Positions 44,141 through 53,661 of a stretch of 64,000 nt of DNA are shown here, piece by piece. The stretch spans positions 41,706 through 105,705 of the forward strand of contig JAHDXO010000022.1 in the NCBI GenBank assembly GCA_023382975.1, written 5' to 3'. The notes under the pieces were generated by a model. That model was not told where the DNA came from and ran no database searches. It saw only the letters and a program-made list of their open reading frames with translations. The stretch's first letter is position 1. Each line of letters begins with the position of its first letter. The stretch is from Pirellulaceae bacterium (lineage in GTDB: Bacteria > Planctomycetota > Planctomycetia > Pirellulales > Pirellulaceae). The position numbers and the translations under genes were made by a program.

Positions 44141-45613
44141 ATGATCCGTGTCCGAACCCTTGTCTGCATTCTCTTCCTCGCACACACTGCGATGATCGCT
44201 CATTCCCAGGAGTCGCAACTGCCACCCGAGGCCGAGCCAGCGAGTGGGCAGACGCGGTTGCTGTACGGCATCGGATCGTCGCCGCTGTATTACAAGCTGT
44301 CCGTAACAGCGGATTTCGGCTCGGACAACTACAACAAGCAACTCCTAGGCCACGTGGAATACGGCTTGGAATCAACCGCTTCAGGCAACTACCAGATCGC
44401 GTTTTTGGGCGAGTTGAAGAGCTCGCCGCGCTCGCCGCGAATCTACGAGTACGCCCATCCCATCTTTCGGCTTGGTCCGCCAGCGGGGTTCGTAAGCGCG
44501 TTGCTGAACGTGGCCACGATCCAACCCACCGGAGAAATCGTGCACGTGGAATCTCCGCGTTGGATCATGGGACTTCCCGTCGCCGCGGGTCGCCTGCCGT
44601 TTCCTCCGCTGCGCAGTGAAAAGCAGTGGAAAACGGAGGAAGCCGTCTCACTGGTCCGCAACGTCAACTATTCCAGCTATCTGCAATTGCTGCCGGTCTC
44701 GCCCGCCATCCGCGACCGCTTCAGCGAGCCATCGATTCGACTCGGTCGCGGCGAGGAGTCCGGGCAAGCCGTCGCTCTCTTGCAGACCGAGTGGACGTTG
44801 ACCGAACGGACACCGGCGCAGGCGGTGTTTCAGCAGACCTACTCGCTCGATGGCAGGAACTTCAAACCAGCGATTGTGGTTCGAGGCGACGGCAAGATTG
44901 TTTTTTCGATCGCGCAACAATCGGTGGATTCCGTCACGCAGACGTACCGGGTTACCTGGACGGAACCTCAGCAATCGGTCACCGTCGTCTATTCCATCGA
45001 TCTGCAACGGATGTCGGACGACGAGGTCGCCGAGTACACGAAGTCGAAAGAAGCGAGGCAAGAGCAGTTGCGCAAGGCGTCTGCGGAACGGGCCGCGATG
45101 CTGAGTGAACTGCCCGGCTTGGACGACCGCCAGACACTGATCGAAGCATTGCGACAAGCCGATTATGAACGGTTCAGACTGTTGACCACCCAACTCAATT
45201 CGGGCGTCAAGGAGACGCGAGATGCTGAACTGGCAAAGGTCATCTATCAACAGTTTTTCCGCTTCGGCAAAGTGGACTATCTCGCGGCACAAGCCATCAA
45301 GAAACTCGAACCGCAAATGGAAAAGACCATTTCGTTGCTGGAGAGTTACTCAAGCAGCGGTTTCGACGTTGCCCTGACCGGGGATGCGATCGCAGAAGAT
45401 GTGCCATTGAAACGAAATCAACTGGTCTGCTATCCAAGCAACATCCGTTGGAAGGCGGGTTTCTACTACGGCGCCGTCGACCACGTACTGGTCCTCGAAT
45501 CGATCGATCTTCCGAGGAAACTCATCGCGGTGAAACGCGAAGACTGCCGACTACCTCTCCGCGGGTTTCTCGATCCAACCTTGGACGACTCGCATGGAGA
45601 GAGGATGCAGTAG
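44141..45613 (+). CDS. Secreted protein of unknown function
   Basis: A 490-residue protein with a signal peptide (VRTLVCILFLAHTAMIAHSQ, cleaved near residue 23). The first 300 residues are beta-rich. They are followed by a charged helical section with KSKEARQEQLRKASAERAA, then a C-terminal piece of about 130 residues. No catalytic motif is recognised. The start at 44141 has an excellent AAGGAGG six bases upstream. It lies between two pseudogenes but is itself intact, with normal codon use for the region. It may act in the periplasm or outer envelope; nothing more specific can be supported. Confidence 0.75.
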   Translation: MIRVRTLVCILFLAHTAMIAHSQESQLPPEAEPASGQTRLLYGIGSSPLYYKLSVTADFGSDNYNKQLLGHVEYGLESTASGNYQIAFLGELKSSPRSPRIYEYAHPIFRLGPPAGFVSALLNVATIQPTGEIVHVESPRWIMGLPVAAGRLPFPPLRSEKQWKTEEAVSLVRNVNYSSYLQLLPVSPAIRDRFSEPSIRLGRGEESGQAVALLQTEWTLTERTPAQAVFQQTYSLDGRNFKPAIVVRGDGKIVFSIAQQSVDSVTQTYRVTWTEPQQSVTVVYSIDLQRMSDDEVAEYTKSKEARQEQLRKASAERAAMLSELPGLDDRQTLIEALRQADYERFRLLTTQLNSGVKETRDAELAKVIYQQFFRFGKVDYLAAQAIKKLEPQMEKTISLLESYSSSGFDVALTGDAIAEDVPLKRNQLVCYPSNIRWKAGFYYGAVDHVLVLESIDLPRKLIAVKREDCRLPLRGFLDPTLDDSHGERMQ

Positions 45614-45656
45614 TCACGCCGTTGGGCGGATCAATGGTAATCATGAACGTGACGCC

Positions 45657-46145
45657 ATGAGCAAAGCGACGATACCCGCCGACTATGCTGAGTTCCTGAC
45701 TGGGTTGAAGGAGCAGATCCGCAGCGCCCAGATCACCGCCGCACGGGCCGTCAACCGCGAATTGATCCTGCTCTACTGGGATATCGGCCACGCGATTGTG
45801 GAAAAACAGCAAACTGCCCGCTGGGGTGATTCGGTGGTCTAGCAACTCGCCGCCGATCTTCCAGATATACGGGGGTTTTCAGCCAATAACGTGTGGCTTA
45901 TGCGGCAGTTCTATTCGGAATATGCTGGCCAAGAATTTCTTGAACAGCCTGTTCAAGAATTAGCTAACATGGGGATTCTGAATTTCTGGAACAGGCTGCT
46001 CCAGAATTGGCCAATACCGGAGGAACCGGTTTTCTGGCACAGGCGGTGCCTGAAATCGAGTTTCTGCGACAGCTTGTCGCAGGAATTCCCCAGGGCCACC
46101 ATGTCGAACTGCTGAAAAAAGTCAAAGTCCCCGCCGCCCGGCAAC
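45657..46145 (+). pseudogene. Broken YhcG/DUF1016 (PDDEXK nuclease) gene, N-terminal part
   Basis: The frame from ATG 45657 gives ADYAEFLTGLKEQIRSAQ and LILLYWDIGHAIVEKQQ, the conserved N-terminal domain of YhcG/DUF1016 proteins. TAG at 45840-45842 then replaces the expected residue in VV-QLAADL; the same frame continues with the family sequence GFSANNVWLMRQFYSEY. A frameshift before about 46020 is implied, since the family piece EFLRQLVAGIPQGHHVELL and KKVKVPAARQ resumes in another frame at about 46050. Homology ends near 46145; the C-terminal nuclease domain is absent. YhcG proteins are frequent in defence and mobile islands. A product of 61 residues could still be made, but it is not functional. 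Confidence 0.8.
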
Positions 46146-46399
46146 TCTCGGACGCCGTCCGCCGCGCACTGCCCGCACCCAAGAAAAACCACTTAGTTCA
46201 CCGGCTGACCTTTTCGAATCCATCCGACCCGCACGGAGATCGATCAAGAATTGTGTTCGAAGTAACCGGGGTTACACCAAGCCCACTAACCGTAAGGTAA
46301 AATCAACGCGCACGGCCTCGATTGCTGCTCGATGCCTTGTCAGATTGTGAATCGCCGCGAGCTGGATTTGCCAGATTGGTTTTGCCAAAGGATACCGTC

Positions 46400-48472
46400 A
46401 TGATCGTGAGGATTGGTTGCGTCGTCGTCTCGATTGTCGTATTCGCGGCGTCGGTGTTCGCCGCTGAACCGGAGGCTTTGCGCACGGGATCTGGCGACGC
46501 TGTCGCAGAGCGGTCGCCTGCGGCCCGGGCGCTGTTGTCGCGGGCCGATCTGCAGCGGCTCAGGAAACTCGACCGAGAAGAAGTTTTCGCGGTGTTGGGA
46601 TCGTTCGACGATCGCGGTCTGCCCGAAGCGGAATTTGTCGCGCGAACCCTGGATCTGCTCGACCCGCAACGGATTGCCGGCTTGGCCGAAGCTCGGCAGA
46701 GTGGCGACACGGCTCGGGCGCTGGACGCGGTGCTGCGTGCTTGCCGCGGAGACCGCTCGGCGCCCGGCAAGGTCCAGGCTTCCGCCGCGACGATCGCCGC
46801 GGCCGAGGACGTGCTCGGGCATCGGTTCAGCTTCTACGGCGAACTGCACCAGTTGCCGCCCGACATCGATTGGGACTTCAACCCCGGCACCGCGCATTGG
46901 GGACACGACCTCAACCGGTTCTCGTTTCTCGGGCCGCTGGTCGATGCCTATTTGGCGACGGGCGACGAACGATTCAGCCGCAAGGCCGTCGCGTTGATCC
47001 TGGACTGGATTTCGAAGTCCGACGTCGGCCGATGCTTTGCCGGCTCGCCCTATGTCTGGGGCTCGTACCTGAACAATGCGATCCACTGCCAAGCCTGGTG
47101 CGCCCAGCTTTCGACACTGGTCGCTTGCGAGCAGGTCACGCCCCTCGAGCTGTTGCGGGTGCTCAAGTCGCTGCATGATCAACTGGCGTACTTGGAGATC
47201 GTGACCAACCAGCACTCGGGCAACTGGCCCACCATCGGAATGCAGGGCATGCTGCAATGCCTGGGAACCTTTCCCGTCTTCCGGGACACGGACCGACTGG
47301 CGGACTACTGTGCCACGGGCCTGAGCCGCCAGATTGCCCAGCAAGTGCTTACCGACGGCGTGCAGGACGAACTGACGCCTCACTATCACCGGGTGGTGGT
47401 CAACAACCTGTTGAACTCGCTCCGGTTTCTGCGCGTCCTGCAGCGCGATCTGGACCCGCAGACGTTGCAGACGTTAGGCAAGATGCTGCACTACGCTCAG
47501 CAGACGACCGTCCCGGACGGCAGCAAGCAGGTGGCGTTCAATGATTCCGATCCGGGCACGCCCGGCAACTATGCTCAAAGACTAGCCGAGTTGGGACTCT
47601 CGGAGTTCATCACGCCGCCATCGAAACTTGGCCCCGAGGTGTTTCCGTACGCAGGCACCGCCTTTCTCCGCCAGCGGCAGGACCAGGGCGATCTGTACCT
47701 GGCTTTCGATGCCGGGCCGTATGGGCGGTCGCACCAGCACGAGGACCGACTCGGGTTCTGGCTGTTCGCCTACGGGCGAAATCTGCTGGTCGATCCGGGG
47801 CGCCACTTGTACGACGGGTCGCCGCGTTCCTACTACGCCTATCTGCGCAGCACGGCCGCCCATTCGACGATCCGGATCGACGGGCAGGACCAACACAGCG
47901 CCGGGCGGCGGGACACGTGGATTGCCAAGCAGCCTTTGGATTTGGGGTGGCGCGTCGCGGACGGTGAGGTGCGGGCTCGTGGGATCTACGATCTAGGCTA
48001 CGGCCGGGACAATGCGGTCACCGTCGTCCACCGACGAGAGATCGTCTTTGTCCACGAGCGTTGCTGGGTCGTATTCGACCAGGTCGAAGGCGAAGGCGAG
48101 CGACTGATCGAATCCCGTTTCCAGTTTGCGCCCGGCGAGTTGCACGTGGATGGCGTCACGGCGCAAACGGGCTTCGATGATGCGAACCTGCTGCTGATCG
48201 CCGCGCCGTCGGCGGAGTTCACCGAGGTCCGCGTCGAACAGGGACAGGAGCAGCCGCGTCGAGGATGGTACTCGGACAGCTACAACAAGATCGAGCCGGC
48301 GCCGGCCTTGTCGCTGTCGCTACGGACCTCGCTGCCTTGGCGCGCTGCGACGTTGCTGTTCCCGTACCGGGGTGCAGTGCGGCCGAAGGTGGATTTCGCG
48401 TTCGATGGGCGCCGAGCCACGATCCATGCGCCGGAACTCGGCTCCGTGACGGTGGCATCCGAGTTGCCGTGA
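46400..48472 (+). CDS. Heparinase II/III-family lyase, second copy in the window
   Basis: A 690-residue exported protein. ATG 46400 begins a signal peptide (CVVVSIVVFAASVFAAE). The N-terminal toroid region includes DIDWDFNPGTAHWGHDLNRF and HSGNWPTIGMQGMLQ. The C-terminal domain has the HxHxD motif GRSHQHEDRLGFWLFA, followed by LLVDPGRHLY, as in heparinase II/III and alginate-lyase PL families. It differs in sequence from the lyase at 13718 and is probably specific for another uronate polymer. The next gene, a Tat-exported TIM-barrel protein, starts 95 bases downstream on the same strand. A role in polysaccharide depolymerisation is likely; the substrate is unknown. Confidence 0.88.
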   Translation: MIVRIGCVVVSIVVFAASVFAAEPEALRTGSGDAVAERSPAARALLSRADLQRLRKLDREEVFAVLGSFDDRGLPEAEFVARTLDLLDPQRIAGLAEARQSGDTARALDAVLRACRGDRSAPGKVQASAATIAAAEDVLGHRFSFYGELHQLPPDIDWDFNPGTAHWGHDLNRFSFLGPLVDAYLATGDERFSRKAVALILDWISKSDVGRCFAGSPYVWGSYLNNAIHCQAWCAQLSTLVACEQVTPLELLRVLKSLHDQLAYLEIVTNQHSGNWPTIGMQGMLQCLGTFPVFRDTDRLADYCATGLSRQIAQQVLTDGVQDELTPHYHRVVVNNLLNSLRFLRVLQRDLDPQTLQTLGKMLHYAQQTTVPDGSKQVAFNDSDPGTPGNYAQRLAELGLSEFITPPSKLGPEVFPYAGTAFLRQRQDQGDLYLAFDAGPYGRSHQHEDRLGFWLFAYGRNLLVDPGRHLYDGSPRSYYAYLRSTAAHSTIRIDGQDQHSAGRRDTWIAKQPLDLGWRVADGEVRARGIYDLGYGRDNAVTVVHRREIVFVHERCWVVFDQVEGEGERLIESRFQFAPGELHVDGVTAQTGFDDANLLLIAAPSAEFTEVRVEQGQEQPRRGWYSDSYNKIEPAPALSLSLRTSLPWRAATLLFPYRGAVRPKVDFAFDGRRATIHAPELGSVTVASELP

Positions 48473-48567
48473 CCGTTGTCGATCGGCAACCCGTCGGCTA
48501 CGATGAAGCGACACGCAAACACGACGATGCGAGTCGGTTCCATCGATCGATACCAGGACAGGAGATC

Positions 48568-49557
48568 ATGCCCATGCCAGTCAATCCATTGCCTATCGAA
48601 CGCGGTTGTTCGCGTCGCGCATTCTTGGCGGTTGGCGCCGCGGCCTCGGCGTCGGTCGTGGCTGCCGTGCAGTCGCGGGCTCAGGGCGGCGAAGAAGCCG
48701 GGCCCCGCGGTGCGCCGACCGGCTTTCAGATCGCGTGCATGACCTTGCCGTACGGCCGATTTCCGCTGGTGCGAGCGCTTCGCGGCATCCGCTCGGCCGG
48801 TTATGAATACGTGGCCTGGGGAACTACGCACCGCGAGGCGGATGGCCAGCAAGTTCCCGTGATCGCCGAGGACTCGCCGCCGACGCGAGCCGCGGAACTG
48901 GCTCGCACGTGCCGCGACATGGGACTCGAACCGTTGATGATGTTCTCGATGATCTATCCCGAGAAGCCGCGCGGACTGGAAGTGCTGACGCACCGGATCA
49001 AACAGGCCGCCGCTGCCGGTATCCCGCAGGTGCTGACGTTCGGGCACACCGAAGGCGGCAACGCTCCCGTCTGGGTGGAACGGTTCAAGCAACTCGGCCC
49101 CATCGCTCAGGACCACGGTGTGCTGTTGGTAGTCAAGCAGCACGGGGGTTCGACCGGCACGGGCGAAGCATGCGCGAAAATCGTCCGCGAAGTGGACCAT
49201 CCGCACATCATGGTTAATTACGATGCCGGCAACGTGATGGACTATCTGGACGTTGATCCGATTCCGGACATCGAGAAATGTGCCGACGTGGTCCGCAGCT
49301 TTTGCATCAAGGACCACCGCAATTGGCCGAAGGACGAAGATTGCGGGCCGGGGCTGGGCGAGATCGACCATTACCGGCTGCTGCATCCGGTGGCCTTCAC
49401 GGGCCGCAAGATGCCATTGTGCTGTGAGAACATCTTCGCGCCTCTGCTGCCTCGGCCCGACACCCCCGAGGGCGTCGACGAACTGGCCGCGCGGGCCAGG
49501 ATCTTCTTGGACTTTGTCGTACGCGGTCTGCAAACGCAGCAACCGGCGCTTGGGTGA
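48568..49557 (+). CDS. Tat-exported xylose-isomerase-like TIM-barrel protein
   Basis: A 329-residue protein. The N-terminus CSRRAFLAVGAAASASVVAA contains a twin-arginine signal, so it is exported folded. The body is an AP-endonuclease-2/xylose-isomerase-like TIM barrel: GIRSAGYEYVAWGTTH, then PQVLTFGHTEGGN, VKQHGGSTGTG, VNYDAGNVMDYLD, FCIKDHRNW and GLGEIDH, which position metal-binding Glu, His and Asp residues. Such proteins in planctomycetes are annotated as sugar-phosphate isomerase or epimerase-like, usually secreted. The likely substrate is a sugar. It follows the lyase gene and may process its products in the periplasm. ACAGGAGA precedes the ATG. Confidence 0.85.
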   Translation: MPMPVNPLPIERGCSRRAFLAVGAAASASVVAAVQSRAQGGEEAGPRGAPTGFQIACMTLPYGRFPLVRALRGIRSAGYEYVAWGTTHREADGQQVPVIAEDSPPTRAAELARTCRDMGLEPLMMFSMIYPEKPRGLEVLTHRIKQAAAAGIPQVLTFGHTEGGNAPVWVERFKQLGPIAQDHGVLLVVKQHGGSTGTGEACAKIVREVDHPHIMVNYDAGNVMDYLDVDPIPDIEKCADVVRSFCIKDHRNWPKDEDCGPGLGEIDHYRLLHPVAFTGRKMPLCCENIFAPLLPRPDTPEGVDELAARARIFLDFVVRGLQTQQPALG

Positions 49558-49558
49558 C

Positions 49559-51220
49559 TCAAGGCCCGTCGACTCGTCGCCCGAACCAACACAGGCCGAT
49601 GATCAGGGCCGCGGCGGCCAGCGGCGGCATCAACCAGGGGCTGGCGCCGAAGCCGACCGGCAGCGTGCCGGCCAGGATCGCCACGCCGCCCGCCAGCAGC
49701 GCGTAGGGAATCTGCGTCCGCACGTGCTCGACATGGTTGCAGCCGCTGGCGTGCGACGAGAGGATGGTCGTGTCGGACAGAGGCGAACAATGGTCGCCGA
49801 AGATCGCTCCGGCCAGGACGCTGCCAATCGTGGCCAGCAGCAGCGGATCGTGGACCGCGTCGGGCCGCCCGTCCGCCGACAGCACCTGCCACGCGACGCG
49901 GATCACCAGCGGCATCAGGATTCCCATCGTGCCCCAGCTCGTTCCGGTGGCAAAGGCCACCAGTGACGAGAGCACGAACACCGTGGTCGGCAGCCAAGGG
50001 GCGGAGATGCGGCCTTCCAGCAGTTGGCCCAGGTAGACGGCGGTGCCCAGCCGATCCTGGTCGGTCATGGCCGACAGCGCCCAAGCCAGCCACAGCACGA
50101 TCAGCGCCGGCAGCATCTGCCGGGCCCCGCCCAAGCCGGCTGCACGCAGCTCGTCCCACGACACCGTGCCCTGCCAGCGGATCCAGACCAAGGCGGTCAC
50201 CAATCCCGCCAGCGATCCGTACAACAACGCCAGATACGAGTCGCCGGCGGCGAATGAATCCAACCAGCCGGGACTTGGCCCTTCGGCCGACATCGGCGGA
50301 TCGACCGGATCGGCAGAAGTCGTTGCCGCCTCGCCTTCGGCACCCGACTGGCGAGCCTCCGCGATCAGCGACTGACGGCCCGTGGCGACCAGCAGCCAAC
50401 CCGTGACTCCGATCACCACGAAGACCGGCAGAATCGCGTTGTGCCAGCGAGGCGGAACCTCCGCTTGGTCGGACGGCGGCTGATCCGTTGCCACCGCGTC
50501 GCATCGTCGCCGTTCGGCCAAGGCACGGCGTTCCGCTCGCCACATCGATCCGATGTCGCGTCCCAGCAGGGCGACCAGCGGAACCAGCATAAGTGCCCAC
50601 AGCACGTAGAAGCGGTAGGGAATCGTGGCCACGAAGATTCGAAAGGCGTCCACGTCGACGGTGCCGGTATCCAGACCGGCAAAGCCAGCCTGGATGAAAC
50701 CGATTTCCCCGGCCACCCAAGTTGAAACGAGCGCCAACCCGGCCACCGGCGCAGCGGTCGAATCGGCCAGATACGCCAGTTTCTCGCGCGAGATGCCCAG
50801 ACGGTCCGCCAAGGGCCGCAACGTGGTGCCCAGCAACAGCGTGTTGGCGTAGTCGTCGAAAAAGACGGCCAATCCCAGGAGCCAGGTCACGATCTGGCCG
50901 CTGCGTCGTCCCCGTGCCCACGGCGCGAGCAGTTGGACGACTCCCAACATGCCGCCCGAACGATGCACGACGCCGACCATCGCCCCCATCAGCGCCGTGA
51001 AGGCGAAGACTCGCAGATGAGCCGGATCGGTCAGACTGGTCCACAGATGATCTTCGAGCATTGCGGCAACGGCCCGCCATGGATTGCCGCCGGACAGGAT
51101 CAAGGCTCCCAGAAAGACGCCGGAGCACAGCGAAAGCACCACGCGGCGCGTGGCGATCGCCAACACGATCGCGGCCAGCGGCGGCAACAGGCTTAACGGG
51201 CCGTAAGGGTGCTCGAACAT
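49559..51220 (-). CDS. NhaC-family Na+/H+ antiporter-like transporter
   Basis: A 553-residue polytopic membrane protein with about 12 hydrophobic segments. Landmarks are VFFDDYANTLLLGTTLRPLAD (an NhaC-type signature), ADSTAAPVAGLALVSTW and the terminal GDHCSPLSDTTILSS. A soluble loop of about 100 residues near 240-340 contains Pro- and Ser-rich pieces. Such proteins exchange Na+ for H+ or related ions or organic substrates. ATG 51220 is used because the first 32 codons of the longer frame are not membrane-like. The start overlaps the kinase stop by about 28 bases, so it is translated with the two-component genes. Confidence 0.88.
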   Translation of the reverse strand: MFEHPYGPLSLLPPLAAIVLAIATRRVVLSLCSGVFLGALILSGGNPWRAVAAMLEDHLWTSLTDPAHLRVFAFTALMGAMVGVVHRSGGMLGVVQLLAPWARGRRSGQIVTWLLGLAVFFDDYANTLLLGTTLRPLADRLGISREKLAYLADSTAAPVAGLALVSTWVAGEIGFIQAGFAGLDTGTVDVDAFRIFVATIPYRFYVLWALMLVPLVALLGRDIGSMWRAERRALAERRRCDAVATDQPPSDQAEVPPRWHNAILPVFVVIGVTGWLLVATGRQSLIAEARQSGAEGEAATTSADPVDPPMSAEGPSPGWLDSFAAGDSYLALLYGSLAGLVTALVWIRWQGTVSWDELRAAGLGGARQMLPALIVLWLAWALSAMTDQDRLGTAVYLGQLLEGRISAPWLPTTVFVLSSLVAFATGTSWGTMGILMPLVIRVAWQVLSADGRPDAVHDPLLLATIGSVLAGAIFGDHCSPLSDTTILSSHASGCNHVEHVRTQIPYALLAGGVAILAGTLPVGFGASPWLMPPLAAAALIIGLCWFGRRVDGP

Positions 51221-52677
51221 GCGTCCGCCGGCAGGGTGATGGTAAAGGTAGTGCCGCGATCCGCCTGACTCGCGACGTCGATGCGTCCCCCGTGCTGGCG
51301 GACGATGCACCAGCACTTGGACAGCCCCAATCCCAGGCCGCGGCCGGCCTCGCGGCCCGAGAAATACGGGTCGAACAAGTGGCGGCGGACGTGTGGCGGG
51401 ATGCCCGGTCCGTCATCGCTGACAAGGATCTCCATCCACGAACCGCCCGCTTCGCCATGGGTTCCCGCGGCGGCGGGTTGAATGAAGATCTCGACGTTTC
51501 CGCCGCGGCCGATCGCTTCCAGCGAATTGGTACACAATGCCTTCAACGCCACCGCCAGGTAGTTCGCATCGGCCCGGACGATCCAGGGTTGGTCGGCGGT
51601 GACTCGCAGCAGCGCCGTGCCCTGGGATTCGGCCTGCTCGCGCAGCTCCGCGATGACTTGGTCGGTCAGTGCCGTCAGGTCGACTGGCTTTGGTTCCAGC
51701 GCCGGCGGCCGGGCGAACAGCATCATGTCGGAGATCATCTCGTGGGCCCGGAACGCCTGGGCGTTGATCACCGCCAGTTTCCGCCGCCGCTCGGGATCGG
51801 TCTCCTCGCGCATCAGGGTCTGGGCGCGCGTCGAAATGTTCGCCAAGGGATTGTTGATCTCGTGACTGGCTCCGTACGCCAGTTCCTTCAACGCTTCTAA
51901 TTTCTCTCGTTCGAGTTCGATCTGGAACTCGGTCTCCAACTGCCGAAGCCGCACCAAGCGGCGAACCAACCGGGGCAGCAGTCGCCCGACGGCATCGGAA
52001 GTCTCTTGCCACCGTTCGCGCACCGATCGGGCCGCGCGACGCAAGTCTTCCAACGGCGGCTCCTCGACGCCTTCTTCGCCAACGGTGTCGGCCGGTGCGG
52101 TGATCCGTTGCTTGGCGCGGGAGACCCATCCGGGCACGAACGTTCGCGGAGGGGTCTGGCCGATCTGTTGCAGCCAATCGGTCAGCCAAACCGGCAGACC
52201 TGTGGAAACGGCATTCCGAGGTGGAACGCCGCCGAGGGCCAGCCAAGCCTCGGCGTTGTGCAGCAGACCGCACAGATAGCTGGGACCGTCGTCCAACTCG
52301 CCCGCCATACGGGCGGCGCAAGACGCCACCGAACACGCTTCCTCCGCCAAGTCCGACCAGCGACCGATCAGATCCGGGTCCGAGACAGTCGGCTGGACGT
52401 CCTCGCCTTCGTCCCAATCCAGTTGGCTCAAGCCGTTCTCGGCGAACCAGGCGGCCAGTTCCACGACGCCGCTGGGAGGCTGATCCGTCCAGGCCCTAGC
52501 GCGGCAAGCGACCCAGAGTGCCAGCGGCGGTTCGCGCTTCAGCAACTCGGCAAGCCGAACTGCGCGACCGCCGGAATCATCGTCCAGCCAAGCCTCGGCA
52601 AGCTGCTGAGCGGCGATTTCCGTCAGCGGCAGACAGCAATCGTAGGGGCTGTGGCCGATTCGCGGCAAGCGTTTCAT
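51193..52677 (-). CDS. Soluble histidine kinase with HDOD-like N-terminal domain
   Basis: A 494-residue protein with no TM segment. Residues about 1-190 resemble a degenerate HDOD domain (LLKREPPLALWVACRA, CGLLHNAEAWLALGG). A helical linker leads to the dimerisation box GASHEINNPLANIS (phospho-His) and an HATPase domain with CTNSLEAIGRGG, DDGPGIPPHV and AGRGLGLGLSKC. It should autophosphorylate and pass phosphate to a receiver, presumably the adjacent HTH-receiver protein. It begins ten bases after that regulator's stop and its own end overlaps the antiporter gene start, giving a three-gene operon. The input is unknown; a cytosolic signal is implied. Confidence 0.9.
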   Translation of the reverse strand: MKRLPRIGHSPYDCCLPLTEIAAQQLAEAWLDDDSGGRAVRLAELLKREPPLALWVACRARAWTDQPPSGVVELAAWFAENGLSQLDWDEGEDVQPTVSDPDLIGRWSDLAEEACSVASCAARMAGELDDGPSYLCGLLHNAEAWLALGGVPPRNAVSTGLPVWLTDWLQQIGQTPPRTFVPGWVSRAKQRITAPADTVGEEGVEEPPLEDLRRAARSVRERWQETSDAVGRLLPRLVRRLVRLRQLETEFQIELEREKLEALKELAYGASHEINNPLANISTRAQTLMREETDPERRRKLAVINAQAFRAHEMISDMMLFARPPALEPKPVDLTALTDQVIAELREQAESQGTALLRVTADQPWIVRADANYLAVALKALCTNSLEAIGRGGNVEIFIQPAAAGTHGEAGGSWMEILVSDDGPGIPPHVRRHLFDPYFSGREAGRGLGLGLSKCWCIVRQHGGRIDVASQADRGTTFTITLPADACSSTLTAR

Positions 52678-52687
52678 CGAATTGGTG

Positions 52688-53275
52688 CTAGCTCATCACG
52701 CCCCGTTCGATCTCCAGCAGATCGCAGGCGCGATCCAAGAGACGATCGACATTGAACGGCTTGTGCATGAAATCATTGGCACCGGCCTCGCGGAGTTCGG
52801 CGATCTTGTCCTGTTCGACCATGCCCGAGATGCAGATGATCTTCACCGCTTCCAAGCTTTCGTCGCTTCGAACTCGCTGGCAAACTTCCTTGCCATTGAT
52901 GTCAGGCAACATCACATCCAGGATCACCAGATCGGGGCGGAACTCGCGAACCAGCATCCCGGCATCGAACCCATTGTTCGCTGTGCGGATGTCGAACCGA
53001 CCATCCTTGGCGAACACGTCGCTCAGCAATTCGACCAGTTCTTCGTCGTCGTCCACGATCAACACTTTCCGCTTGCCGCTTTCCAACGCATCGGTGGGGA
53101 TGCCGTTGTCTTTCATGAAAGCGTATAATTGGTCCCGCGGAATGCGGCGGAAGCGACTGCCCGGAACGCGAAATCCTTTCAGCGTGCCGTTGTCGAAACA
53201 GCGAATGATGGTTTGTTGGCTCACTTTGCAGATCTTCGCCGCTTCGCCCGTTGTAAAAACAGTTTTCGTACTCAT
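52688..53275 (-). CDS. Response regulator with N-terminal excisionase-type HTH
   Basis: A 195-residue protein. Residues about 6-55 (FTTGEAAKICKVSQQTIIRC, ending RIPRDQLYAFM) form a MerR/excisionase-like HTH_17 domain that binds DNA. Residues about 70-190 are a receiver: KVLIVDDDEELVELL, acceptor Asp in LVILDVMLPDINGKE and Lys in DFMHKPFNVDRLL. The domain order, DNA-binding module first, is the reverse of most response regulators. Co-transcription with the histidine kinase and the NhaC-like antiporter suggests control of ion homeostasis or stress genes, perhaps including this operon. Upstream is a 386-base gap shared with the divergent 53662 gene. Confidence 0.9.
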   Translation of the reverse strand: MSTKTVFTTGEAAKICKVSQQTIIRCFDNGTLKGFRVPGSRFRRIPRDQLYAFMKDNGIPTDALESGKRKVLIVDDDEELVELLSDVFAKDGRFDIRTANNGFDAGMLVREFRPDLVILDVMLPDINGKEVCQRVRSDESLEAVKIICISGMVEQDKIAELREAGANDFMHKPFNVDRLLDRACDLLEIERGVMS

Positions 53276-53661
53276 GGCTTAGAACAATCCTTCCTTGCCA
53301 GTTGCGCTAGTCCTTAGCTACCCCGATGAACAAGACTTCGCGATGCCCTCAAATAGCACACCTTTCTGCAATCATCCAAACGGCAGGCTCGTCCGGTTTC
53401 ACCGAGTTTACCGAATTTGCCAACCGTCCGAATTATACTTACCGTGAATTCCCAGTCAAGATTGATCTGATTTCCCTAAGTCCTTTTTTTCAATGTGTTT
53501 ACGTCCTTTCTTGCAAAACGGTCACGGCAGACGATCGTTCTCGACAGACTGGGAAGAGTGCTTTGTTTTGCTAATTCCGGAAGATTCCGTACAATCAGGT
53601 GAACTTCACGTCGGCACCGACGTGCCATCACTACCCCCTTTTTTGGCTAAGGTCAAGCGTC
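53276..53661. other. Divergent intergenic region, relatively AT-rich
   Basis: This 386-base gap between the regulator operon and the secreted protein is markedly richer in A and T than the surroundings (TTATACTTACC near 53434, several T runs around 53466-53500 and 53560-53580). It likely contains promoters for both sides. The HTH-receiver protein could bind here. No operator is clear by eye. Confidence 0.5.

Noticed and set aside
46007..46300. A 97-codon ORF as an independent gene
   Set aside because: Its first part is the frameshifted continuation of the YhcG family sequence; it is better treated as part of that pseudogene.
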